Shown here: positions 1 to 5,760 of the stretch, one piece after another
Numbering within the stretch: the stretch's first letter is position 1
Layout of the letters: each line of letters opens with the position of its first letter
Assembly: GCA_910585615.1 (NCBI GenBank)
Contig: CAJUFO010000113.1
Coordinates: forward strand, 1 to 9,868
DNA: 9,868 nt
Source of the DNA: an uncultured Acetatifactor sp.
Lineage (GTDB): Bacteria > Bacillota > Clostridia > Lachnospirales > Lachnospiraceae
Reading direction: 5' to 3'
Notes under the pieces: generated by a model
What the model saw: the letters and a program-made list of their open reading frames with translations, nothing else
The model's database searches: none
Told to the model about the DNA's origin: nothing
Program-made: the position numbers and the translations under genes

Positions 1-1318
1 TGGTGGGCGGAATCCAGTTGATGGTCTTGTTGTTGCGCACCAGGTCGTCCTTCACGGCGGTCATCTTGATGAACCAGGACTCTCTGGCATAGTAGATCAG
101 GGGCGTGTCGCAGCGCCAGCAGAAAGGATAATCGTGCTCGAATTTCGGCGCGGAGAACAGCTTTCCTTCCTTATCTAAATCCTTCAGAATATCGGGATCC
201 GCGTCCTTCACGAATTTCCCGGCGTAGGGGGTCTCCTCCGTCATATGGCCCCTGCCGTCCACGAACTGCACCAGGGGCAGGCCGTACTTCCTGCCTACGT
301 TTGCGTCGTCCTCACCGAAGGCTGGGGCGATGTGCACGATGCCGGTACCGTCGGACATGGTGACATAGGTGTCGCAGGTGACGTAGTGGGCCTTCTTGCC
401 CTGGCGGGCGGCTTCCTCTCCGGAACAGGCGAACAGGGGCTCATACTCTTTATGCTCCAGATCCGTGCCCTTATAGGTCTCCAGCACCTGGTAAGCCGCC
501 GTTCCCTCCTGGGCCAGGCCTCCCAGCACAGTGTCCAGCAGGGCCTGGGCCATGTAATAGGTATAGCCGTCAGCGGCCTTCACCTTCACGTAGGTCTCAT
601 CCGGGTTCACGCACAGGGCCACATTGGAGGGCAATGTCCACGGGGTCGTAGTCCATGCCAGGAAATAGGCATCCTCCCCCACGCATTTGAAGCGCGCCAC
701 AGCGGAGCGCTCTTTTACCGCTTTATACCCTTGCGCCACCTCGTGGCTGGACAGGGGGGTGCCGCAGCGGGGGCAGTAGGGCACAATTTTGAAGCCTTTG
801 TACAAAAGGCCTTTATCCCAGATGGTCTTTAAGGCCCACCACTCGGACTCGATATAGTCGTCGTGGTAGGTCACGTAGGGATCGTCCATGTCCGCCCAGA
901 AGCCCACGGAGCCGGAGAATTCCTCCCACATGCCCTTGTACTTCCAGACGCTCTCCTTGCATTTGTCGATGAAGGGGGCCAGGCCGTACTCCTCTATCTG
1001 CTCCTTGCCGTCCAGCCCTAAGAGTTTCTCCACCTCCAGCTCCACGGGCAGGCCGTGGGTGTCCCAGCCGGCTTTCCTGGGCACCATGCAGCCCTTCATG
1101 GTGCGGTATCTGGGGATCATGTCCTTGATAGTGCGGGTCTCCACATGGCCGATGTGGGGCTTGCCATTGGCCGTGGGGGGGCCGTCGTAGAAGGTATAGA
1201 CCGGTCCCTCCTTACGGCTGTCGATGCTCTTCTGGAAGATGTGGTTCTCCCGCCAGAATCTCTCTACTTCCTTTTCACGGTCTACCGTGCTGACATTTGC
1301 TGAAACCTGTTTGTACAT
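1..1318 (-). CDS. ileS: Isoleucyl-tRNA synthetase, type 2 (5' part, runs off the left edge)
   Basis: This gene charges tRNA-Ile with isoleucine in the cytoplasm and hydrolyses mischarged Val-tRNA-Ile. Translating the minus strand from the ATG at 1316-1318 gives 439 residues with no stop before the window edge; a complete enzyme is usually over 1000. Visible landmarks are the class I motif HIGH (residues 55-58, after GPPTANGKP), GWDTHGLP (84-91), the CP1 editing domain with TTTPWTLPSN (about 223-232) and GIVHIAPAFGEDD (about 326-338), and two Cys pairs (CPRC at 182-185, CWRC at 400-403) that look like a split zinc site. The KMSKS loop and anticodon-binding domain lie outside the window. The wording of these blocks (PPTANGKPHIGH rather than PPYANGxxHxGH) fits type-2 IleRS, a group generally less sensitive to mupirocin. 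AGGAAAGGAAG upstream of the ATG is the ribosome binding site. Control is by the T-box leader at 1445-1846. Confidence 0.96.
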   Translation of the reverse strand, partial: MYKQVSANVSTVDREKEVERFWRENHIFQKSIDSRKEGPVYTFYDGPPTANGKPHIGHVETRTIKDMIPRYRTMKGCMVPRKAGWDTHGLPVELEVEKLLGLDGKEQIEEYGLAPFIDKCKESVWKYKGMWEEFSGSVGFWADMDDPYVTYHDDYIESEWWALKTIWDKGLLYKGFKIVPYCPRCGTPLSSHEVAQGYKAVKERSAVARFKCVGEDAYFLAWTTTPWTLPSNVALCVNPDETYVKVKAADGYTYYMAQALLDTVLGGLAQEGTAAYQVLETYKGTDLEHKEYEPLFACSGEEAARQGKKAHYVTCDTYVTMSDGTGIVHIAPAFGEDDANVGRKYGLPLVQFVDGRGHMTEETPYAGKFVKDADPDILKDLDKEGKLFSAPKFEHDYPFCWRCDTPLIYYARESWFIKMTAVKDDLVRNNKTINWIPPT

Positions 1319-1444
1319 TGTCGCGCTTCCTTTCCTGGTTCTGCGGTTTGGCGATTGCCCGTCGGGGGCCGCCGTTTCTCTGCTCTTGGAGCTGCCACAG
1401 GCGCTTCCAGGGGCTGCGGAATGCTATAGCCGTAAAATGGTGTG

Positions 1445-1476
1445 AAAAAGGCTCCGTCCCGTAATAGGACGAAGCC
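1445..1476 (-). terminator. T-box intrinsic terminator before ileS
   Basis: On the minus strand GGCTTCGTCC (1476-1467) and GGACGGAGCC (1459-1450) form a 10-bp stem with one G-U pair and a 7-nt loop, followed by TTTTT (1449-1445). The 5' arm contains the CGTCC needed by the antiterminator, so the two folds exclude each other. Uncharged tRNA-Ile should favour readthrough. Confidence 0.93.
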
Positions 1477-1846
1477 TGCGCATTCGTTTCACCACCTGTT
1501 ACATCGCACGTATCCGTCAGGCCTTCGATTCCGCCTTGCCTGCGGGCATATGCCCCGGCATCCGGCCGGATATGGAATCTCCTTTACGGAAATGATGCGT
1601 TTTCCCATAACGGGGGAATGCCGTGCAGGGCTACTCGTCCCGGAGCCCTCTCCCGGCCACGGCCGCCAAGTCGCTGGCCTTGTGCATCGGGGAATCCGGC
1701 TCCTGTCTTTTGTCCTGCCTGCTCGGAAGCGATCTTCACTGTACCATTACTTACGCCGGTCTCCCACCCTCACCGGCTCGCTGGGGCTTTCCCGGAACAG
1801 CTACTCTCTTCGTCATGGCATTTGCTGTCTGTGACGTTTTTTCTGA
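1445..1846 (-). promoter_or_regulatory. T-box leader (isoleucine) of ileS
   Basis: This transcribed leader senses uncharged tRNA-Ile and decides whether transcription continues into ileS. Read on the minus strand, Stem I starts near GACGAAGAGAGTAG (about 1814-1801). Its distal part includes AGCGAGCCGG...GAGACCGG (about 1783-1756). The specifier loop GTGAAGATCGC puts the isoleucine codon ATC at 1731-1733. The downstream block GAGTAG...ACGG...CCGTTAT (about 1635-1607) matches the conserved stretch between Stem I and the antiterminator. In the antiterminator (about 1497-1465), AGG and ACG pair with CGT and CCT around a 7-nt bulge TGGTGAA. TGGT in the bulge can pair with the ACCA end of a tRNA whose discriminator is A, as in tRNA-Ile. 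The 5' end is set by the promoter spacing and is approximate. The identification is strong; only the exact stem boundaries are uncertain. Confidence 0.93.
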
Positions 1847-1852
1847 TATATC

Positions 1853-1882
1853 ATTATAATCTGGTGGATTTTTGTTTGTCAA
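1853..1882 (-). promoter_or_regulatory. Promoter of the ileS T-box transcript
   Basis: On the minus strand a perfect -35 TTGACA (1882-1877) and a perfect -10 TATAAT (1858-1853) are separated by 18 bases. The start of transcription should lie near 1846, just ahead of T-box Stem I. Housekeeping sigma factor recognition is inferred from the consensus match. Confidence 0.88.
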
Positions 1883-2004
1883 GTAGAATTCTGGTTTTCT
1901 GCGAGAGGATTTTTTGTGGATTTTTCTGTCACTATTTTCATGGACAGGCTAGGCCTGGAAGAAGCAAAGGCGCAGGCCAAGCTGTCGAAATACCGGGCAT
2001 GACC

Positions 2005-2024
2005 CGGGAGGCACCGGCCTCCCG
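2005..2024. repeat. Perfect 8-bp inverted repeat just upstream of the pncB -35
   Basis: CGGGAGGC (2005-2012) and GCCTCCCG (2017-2024) are perfect complements around the 4-base spacer ACCG. The repeat ends four bases before the pncB -35 hexamer (2029-2034). It should not be in the pncB transcript, and no T tract follows on either strand, so it is not an obvious terminator. A protein binding site (operator or activator site) is possible; I do not recognise it as a known NAD-regulator motif. Confidence 0.5.
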
Positions 2025-2028
2025 CCTC

Positions 2029-2057
2029 TTGCAATTGAGCCGCGGATGGTATATGAT
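2029..2057 (+). promoter_or_regulatory. Promoter of pncB
   Basis: TTGCAA (2029-2034) and TATGAT (2052-2057) are separated by 17 bases, the ideal spacing, with four and five matches to consensus. Transcription would begin near 2064, giving a leader of about 38 bases that contains GAGGAG (2093-2098) as the pncB ribosome binding site. Confidence 0.72.
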
Positions 2058-2101
2058 TGTAAAAATACAAGAATGCCGGACACGGCAGAAAAGAGGAGCC
2101 T

Positions 2102-3556
2102 ATGGACAGACAGAATCTCACCCTGATGACAGACCTGTATGAACTCACCATGATGCAGGGGTATTTCAGGCACAAAAATCAGAACGAGACCGTAATCTTC
2201 GACGCCTTCTACCGCAAGAACCCCTGCGACGGCGGCTACGCAATCTCAGCGGGCCTGGAGCAGGTCATCCAGTACATCAAGGAACTGCATTTAGACCAGG
2301 AGGACATCGACTATCTGGCCTCCCTGGGTGTCTTCCAGGCGGATTTCCTGGATTATTTAAAGACCTTCCGCTTCTCCGGCGATATCTACGCCATCCCCGA
2401 GGGCACGGTGATGTTCCCCAGGGAGCCGGTGATCAAGGTCATCGCCCCCATCATGGAGGCACAGCTGGTGGAGACCGCCATCCTGAACATCATCAACCAC
2501 CAGAGCCTGATCGCCACCAAGGCCGCCAGGGTCTGCTATGCCGCCAGGGGGGACGGCATCATGGAGTTCGGCCTGCGCAGGGCCCAGGGGCCGGACGCGG
2601 GCACCTACGGGGCCAGGGCGGCTGTCATCGGCGGCTGCATCGGCACCAGCAACGTGCTCTGCGGCCAGCTCTTCGGCGTGCCGGTGAAGGGCACCCACGC
2701 CCACAGCTGGATCATGAGCTTCTCCGATGAGTACACGGCCTTCAAGACCTATGCCGAGATGTACCCCACCGCCTGCATCCTGCTGGTGGACACCTATGAT
2801 ACCCTGAAATCCGGCGTGCCCAATGCCATCCGGGTCTTCACGGAAATGCGGGAGGCGGGCATCCCCCTGACCTTCTATGGCATCCGCTTAGACAGCGGCG
2901 ACCTGGCCTACCTCTCCAAGCAGGCCAGGAAGATGCTGGATGCCGCGGGCTTCCCGGACGCCGTAATCTCCGCCTCCAATGACCTGGACGAATATCTGAT
3001 CGACAGCCTGAAGGTACAGGGGGCCGCCATCACCTCCTGGGGCGTGGGCACCAACCTGATCACCTCCAAGGACAATCCCTCCTTCGGCGGCGTGTACAAG
3101 CTGGCGGCGATCCGTGACGCGGAGGGGCATTTCGTCCCGAAGATCAAGCTCTCCGAGAACAGCGAGAAGGTCACCAATCCCGGGAATAAGAAAATCTACC
3201 GCATCTACGAAAAGGATACCGGAAAGATCAAGGCCGATTTAATCTGCCTGGCAACGGAAACTTATCAGGAAGACAATGATCTGACGCTCTTTGACCCCCA
3301 TGAGCCCTGGAAGAAGACCAAGCTGAAGGCCGGCACCTATAGACTGCGTCCTCTGATGGAGCATATCTTCCATAAGGGCGAATGCCTTTACACCTCTCCC
3401 AAGGTCATGGACATCCGCCTCTATTGCCAGCAGGAGCTGGACACTCTCTGGGACGAAACCAAGCGACTGGTGAATCCTCATGAGGTATATGTGGACCTTT
3501 CCCAGCAGCTGTATGATACAAAAATCCGGTTACTGGAGGAGCTGAGCGGGAAATAG
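2102..3556 (+). CDS. pncB: Nicotinate phosphoribosyltransferase
   Basis: This cytoplasmic enzyme (EC 6.3.4.21) joins nicotinate and phosphoribosyl pyrophosphate, with ATP hydrolysis, to form nicotinate mononucleotide. It is the entry step of the Preiss-Handler route to NAD. The 484-residue protein is full length for the bacterial family. The N-terminal signature LMTDLYELTMMQGYF occupies residues 8-22. EFGLRRAQGPDAG (155-167) and the GTHAHSWIMSF segment (197-207), which contains the conserved active-site histidine region, follow. DTYDTLKSGVPNAIRV (230-245) and GIRLDSGDLAYLS (260-272) form the phosphoribosyl-binding barrel, and GVGTNLITSKDNPSFGGVYKL spans about 314-334. No frame damage is seen. 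GAGGAG ends three bases before the ATG, which is close but workable; no better start exists upstream. It has its own promoter and is divergent from the ileS leader and convergent with the kinase gene, so it is probably monocistronic. Confidence 0.96.
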   Translation: MDRQNLTLMTDLYELTMMQGYFRHKNQNETVIFDAFYRKNPCDGGYAISAGLEQVIQYIKELHLDQEDIDYLASLGVFQADFLDYLKTFRFSGDIYAIPEGTVMFPREPVIKVIAPIMEAQLVETAILNIINHQSLIATKAARVCYAARGDGIMEFGLRRAQGPDAGTYGARAAVIGGCIGTSNVLCGQLFGVPVKGTHAHSWIMSFSDEYTAFKTYAEMYPTACILLVDTYDTLKSGVPNAIRVFTEMREAGIPLTFYGIRLDSGDLAYLSKQARKMLDAAGFPDAVISASNDLDEYLIDSLKVQGAAITSWGVGTNLITSKDNPSFGGVYKLAAIRDAEGHFVPKIKLSENSEKVTNPGNKKIYRIYEKDTGKIKADLICLATETYQEDNDLTLFDPHEPWKKTKLKAGTYRLRPLMEHIFHKGECLYTSPKVMDIRLYCQQELDTLWDETKRLVNPHEVYVDLSQQLYDTKIRLLEELSGK

Positions 3557-3574
3557 TTTTCCCATGACCCGAAA

Positions 3575-3617
3575 GCGGCGGCCGCATATTTGACCATCAT
3601 CCATGCGGCGGCCGCAT
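3575..3617. repeat. Paired 13-bp GC-rich repeats, foldable; possible transcription end between convergent genes
   Basis: GCGGCGGCCGCAT occurs at 3575-3587 and again at 3605-3617, exactly 30 bases apart. Because the unit is nearly self-complementary, 3575-3587 can also pair with 3603-3615 as a 13-bp stem with a single G-G mismatch and a 15-base loop. It lies 18 bases after the pncB stop and before the convergent kinase stop. No T tract follows on either strand, so it is not a standard intrinsic terminator; it may stabilise 3' ends or slow RNA polymerase. The rest of 3557-3709 shows nothing else I can name. Confidence 0.55.
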
Positions 3618-3709
3618 GACGGAATCCCCCGTTTCATTCCACCTGCCATGCACCCATGTAATTTCCCGTTGCCGCATTTCCCCCTGCATCCCGATTCAGT
3701 CTATTGAAA

Positions 3710-4630
3710 TTATGTCCGCATTATATCATTCAATCGTTCGGCCAGCCTCTCCACCGCCTCCAGGTTCACCTCCACCTGGGCGTCATGATAATGGGCCACT
3801 TCCGTGTAGAGCTCATAGAATCGCCTCTTTGCCTCAAAATCTTCGCTCAATGGCATCTTCTGCGCATATCGTTCCAGGAGGCCGTAGCCTTTGCCGTTGG
3901 CATTGTCCAGCTGGTACAGGTCGAACTCGCTGTCCGCCCAGCAGCAGTGGAACGGGTCGATTACGGCCACCGCCCGGCTCCTGTCCCTGTCCAGCATCAC
4001 GTTCCATGTATTATAGTCCCCGTGTATCAGCCGGGCCTGCGTGATGGGCCGGCGGAAAATATGGCCGAACCGCTCCATGGACTGGCGGAATACCGAAAGC
4101 ACCCTGTCCGATAGCTGGCCCTTCTCCCGAAGGCGTCCTGCCTTCTCCACGATGCCCCGGGCAATCGGCTGGTAGTACTCCTGCCAGGTGGGGCAGTATG
4201 TCCCGGAGGACAGGATGCCGAACCCTTCGGGGTTCACGACATTATGATATCCGATCAGATTGTCCACGATGCTCTCGCAGATAGAGTCCCTGGCCTCTGT
4301 CGGCAGCTCCGCAGGGTCAAAGTTGCCTGCGTTGACGCCCTCTATGTATTCCATGAAAAGCGCGTCCATGGGCAGGCCCGTCTGCTCCTTCTCCAGCACC
4401 CTGTAGATACGCGGCATCCTTAACAGGGCATGCTCCGCCAGCAGCCCGGTCTGCCGGGCCTCCCTGGCGGCCAGCCCGGGGAAAAGGTACAGCTTCAAGA
4501 CAACATAGTACGGCTCCGTCTCCAGCGAGACCAGAAAGACCCTCCCGTAGAAGCCCCCGCCCAGTCCCCGGATCTCCCCGGGCGAAGTCCCGTAACACTG
4601 CATCACTGCTTTCCGAATCGTATCCTGCAT
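3710..4630 (-). CDS. APH-family small-molecule kinase, substrate unknown
   Basis: This is a soluble 306-residue protein of the aminoglycoside phosphotransferase/choline kinase superfamily, which uses ATP to phosphorylate a hydroxyl on a small molecule. A glycine-rich nucleotide loop GGGFYGRVF (24-32), a candidate ATP-anchoring lysine in VVLKLY (Lys46) and a hinge MEYIEG (93-98) are followed by the catalytic loop HGDYNTWN (203-210; Asp205, Asn210) and the metal-binding IDPF (Asp225). All key residues are present, so it is probably active. I chose the ATG at 4628-4630 because GGAGGG lies just upstream; the open frame continues 18 codons further to 4684 but without a matching RBS and past the likely promoter leader. 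Family members include antibiotic kinases but also sugar, choline and fructosamine kinases, so resistance should not be assumed. It is transcribed alone from the promoter at 4712-4740. Confidence 0.88.
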   Translation of the reverse strand: MQDTIRKAVMQCYGTSPGEIRGLGGGFYGRVFLVSLETEPYYVVLKLYLFPGLAAREARQTGLLAEHALLRMPRIYRVLEKEQTGLPMDALFMEYIEGVNAGNFDPAELPTEARDSICESIVDNLIGYHNVVNPEGFGILSSGTYCPTWQEYYQPIARGIVEKAGRLREKGQLSDRVLSVFRQSMERFGHIFRRPITQARLIHGDYNTWNVMLDRDRSRAVAVIDPFHCCWADSEFDLYQLDNANGKGYGLLERYAQKMPLSEDFEAKRRFYELYTEVAHYHDAQVEVNLEAVERLAERLNDIMRT

Positions 4631-4711
4631 ACATGTCCCTCCGTCTGTGTTTTTGTAACCCGTTCCGGCACGGCCTCTCCTCAATCAGATTCCGGTCGTG
4701 TCCATGGCTAC

Positions 4712-4740
4712 ATTATATCTCTTATCCCGGGAGGCGGCAA
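4712..4740 (-). promoter_or_regulatory. Promoter of the APH-family kinase gene
   Basis: On the minus strand TTGCCG (4740-4735) and a perfect TATAAT (4717-4712) are separated by 17 bases. The predicted start near 4705 leaves a leader of about 75 bases before the ATG at 4630. Confidence 0.72.
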
Positions 4741-4766
4741 TAGGCTTTGCAGGGCAGCTTTTCACA

Positions 4767-4789
4767 AATTGGGGACTATCCGTCCAATT
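4767..4789. repeat. Inverted repeat AATTGG-N11-CCAATT overlapping a -35 element
   Basis: AATTGG (4767-4772) and CCAATT (4784-4789) are perfect complements 11 bases apart. The right arm overlaps the first two bases of the plus-strand -35 TTGCGG (4788-4793), and the repeat lies between two divergent promoters. It could be an operator; six-base arms alone are weak evidence. Confidence 0.3.
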
Positions 4790-4816
4790 GCGGGAAGGAA
4801 TCTACTGTGTTATAAT
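4788..4816 (+). promoter_or_regulatory. Promoter upstream of the broken AAA-ATPase-like gene
   Basis: TTGCGG (4788-4793), a 17-base spacer, and a perfect TATAAT (4811-4816) preceded directly by TGT, an extended -10. The expected start is near 4823, about 70 bases before the ATG at 4892. The promoter looks fully functional although the gene it serves is damaged. Confidence 0.72.
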
Positions 4817-4891
4817 CATGTTATACGCACGAGAGATGAAATTTGACGCAATGTCCCCATTGGCTTTCGCTCGCGAGACAGGAGGATATCC

Positions 4892-5729
4892 ATGCCTAAG
4901 ACGGTTGCAATCGGCCATCAGGACTTCAGCCAGATAATCCAAAGCAATTACTTCTATATCGATAAGACGGACTTCATCCGGGTCTTCTGGACGAGAGGGA
5001 GAGGGAATGATTGTCTTCAGGCAGTTGGAGCACCAAGCCAGCGCCATCTGGAGCATGCTGCTGGCCACAGGGTATCTGAAGACGGAGCAGGTGCTCTTCA
5101 ACGAGAGGACAGGCAAGACGGAATACGACCTGGCCCTCACCAATGGAGAAGTCCGGCTCATGTTCGAGCAGATGATAGACGACTGGTTCCTGGAGTACAC
5201 CCCCGCGTACAACGACTTTGTAAAAGCGCTGCTGAAGGGCAGCCTCCGGGAGATGAACCATTACATGAACCGGGTGGCGCTGGACACCTTCAGCTTCTTC
5301 GATACCGGCAGCAAGCCTTCGGAAAGTATAGAACCGGAGCGCTTCTACCATGGCTTCGTGCCGGGCCTCCTGGTGGATCTGCGCGGGCGCTATACCATCA
5401 CCTCCAACAGAGAGAGCGGCTTCGGGCGGTATGACATAGTGCTGGAGTCCTGTCAAAACTCCGCTTCCGCCTCCCCGGGAGACGGGGAGGCCATAAACGC
5501 CTTCGGGCAGGCGGCTGGCCCCAATCCCCGGGATTCGGACGCAATCATCATCGAGTTCAAAGTCCTGGATGCGGAGAACGGCGAGCGGGAGCTGAAGGAT
5601 ACCGTTCAGTTCGCACTGGCCCAAATCGACCGGATGCAGTATGCCGCCCTGGGGGCCAGGGGCATACCGGCTGAGCGCATCCGGAAATACGGTTTCGCGT
5701 TCCAGGGGAAGAAGGTACTGATAGGATAG
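4892..5729 (+). pseudogene. AAA-ATPase-like/PD-(D/E)XK nuclease family gene with an internal deletion
   Basis: The intact family has an N-terminal AAA-ATPase-like domain (PF09820 type) followed by a C-terminal PD-(D/E)XK nuclease-like domain (PF08011 type) and is usually over 500 residues; its role is not established. Here the ATG at 4892 follows AGGAGG (4880-4885). The first ~35 codons read as the family N-terminus (MPKTVAIGHQDF, SNYFYIDKTDFI). Family resemblance stops close to 5005, before the expected Walker A segment. It resumes in another frame (+1) at about 5007 with IVFRQLE...AIWSMLLATGYL, which normally lies just after the ATPase domain. Roughly 280 codons including the nucleotide-binding core therefore appear to be missing, and the original frame runs on as non-family residues to a stop at 5434. 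I read this as one gene broken by a deletion with a frame shift. The size of the loss is an estimate from memory of the family. The next entry covers the surviving 3' part. Confidence 0.82.
5007..5729 (+). CDS. Surviving C-terminal PD-(D/E)XK nuclease domain frame (possible truncated protein)
   Basis: This 240-residue open frame is the 3' part of the broken gene. A helical linker IVFRQLEHQASAIWSMLLATGYL (2-24, split across family positions) and LALTNGEVRLMFEQMI (42-57) lead into the nuclease-like domain: GFGRYDIVL (138-146) supplies the acidic residue Asp143, IIEFKV (181-186) supplies Glu183 and Lys185, and KYGFAFQGKKVLI (227-239) closes the fold. The catalytic triad thus looks intact. A linker of about 25 residues between Asp143 and the EFK motif, rich in Ser/Gly/Ala/Pro, is longer than I would expect. 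The ATG at 5007-5009 sits right after a purine-rich run (4993-5006, GAGAGGGAGAGGGA) that might serve as an RBS, although the spacing is very tight. Whether it is translated is unknown; it may only be debris. Confidence 0.5.
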   Translation: MIVFRQLEHQASAIWSMLLATGYLKTEQVLFNERTGKTEYDLALTNGEVRLMFEQMIDDWFLEYTPAYNDFVKALLKGSLREMNHYMNRVALDTFSFFDTGSKPSESIEPERFYHGFVPGLLVDLRGRYTITSNRESGFGRYDIVLESCQNSASASPGDGEAINAFGQAAGPNPRDSDAIIIEFKVLDAENGERELKDTVQFALAQIDRMQYAALGARGIPAERIRKYGFAFQGKKVLIG

Positions 5730-5760
5730 ACGATTGCTCAAGGATTCATGCATCGGGGCA

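Noticed and set aside
245..832. 195-codon plus-strand open frame opposite ileS
   Set aside because: The minus strand here encodes continuous IleRS with editing-domain motifs; the plus-strand frame is a complementary shadow.
1442..2142. Overlapping plus-strand open frames of 130 and 174 codons, and minus-strand frames at 1879-2175
   Set aside because: They fall across the T-box leader and two promoters. The structured RNA and promoter elements explain the sequence, and the predicted proteins show no family resemblance.
3704..4114. Plus-strand frames opposite the APH-family kinase
   Set aside because: They are antisense to the HGDYNTWN and IDPF catalytic motifs and have no domain of their own.
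4982..5018. GTCTTC repeated at 4982-4987 and 5013-5018 as deletion footprints in the broken gene
   Set aside because: A 6-base match 31 bases apart is expected by chance, and the second copy lies inside the resumed coding part rather than at the junction.
4974..5753. 259-codon minus-strand open frame opposite the nuclease fragment
   Set aside because: The plus strand carries recognisable family motifs in this stretch; the minus-strand product has none.
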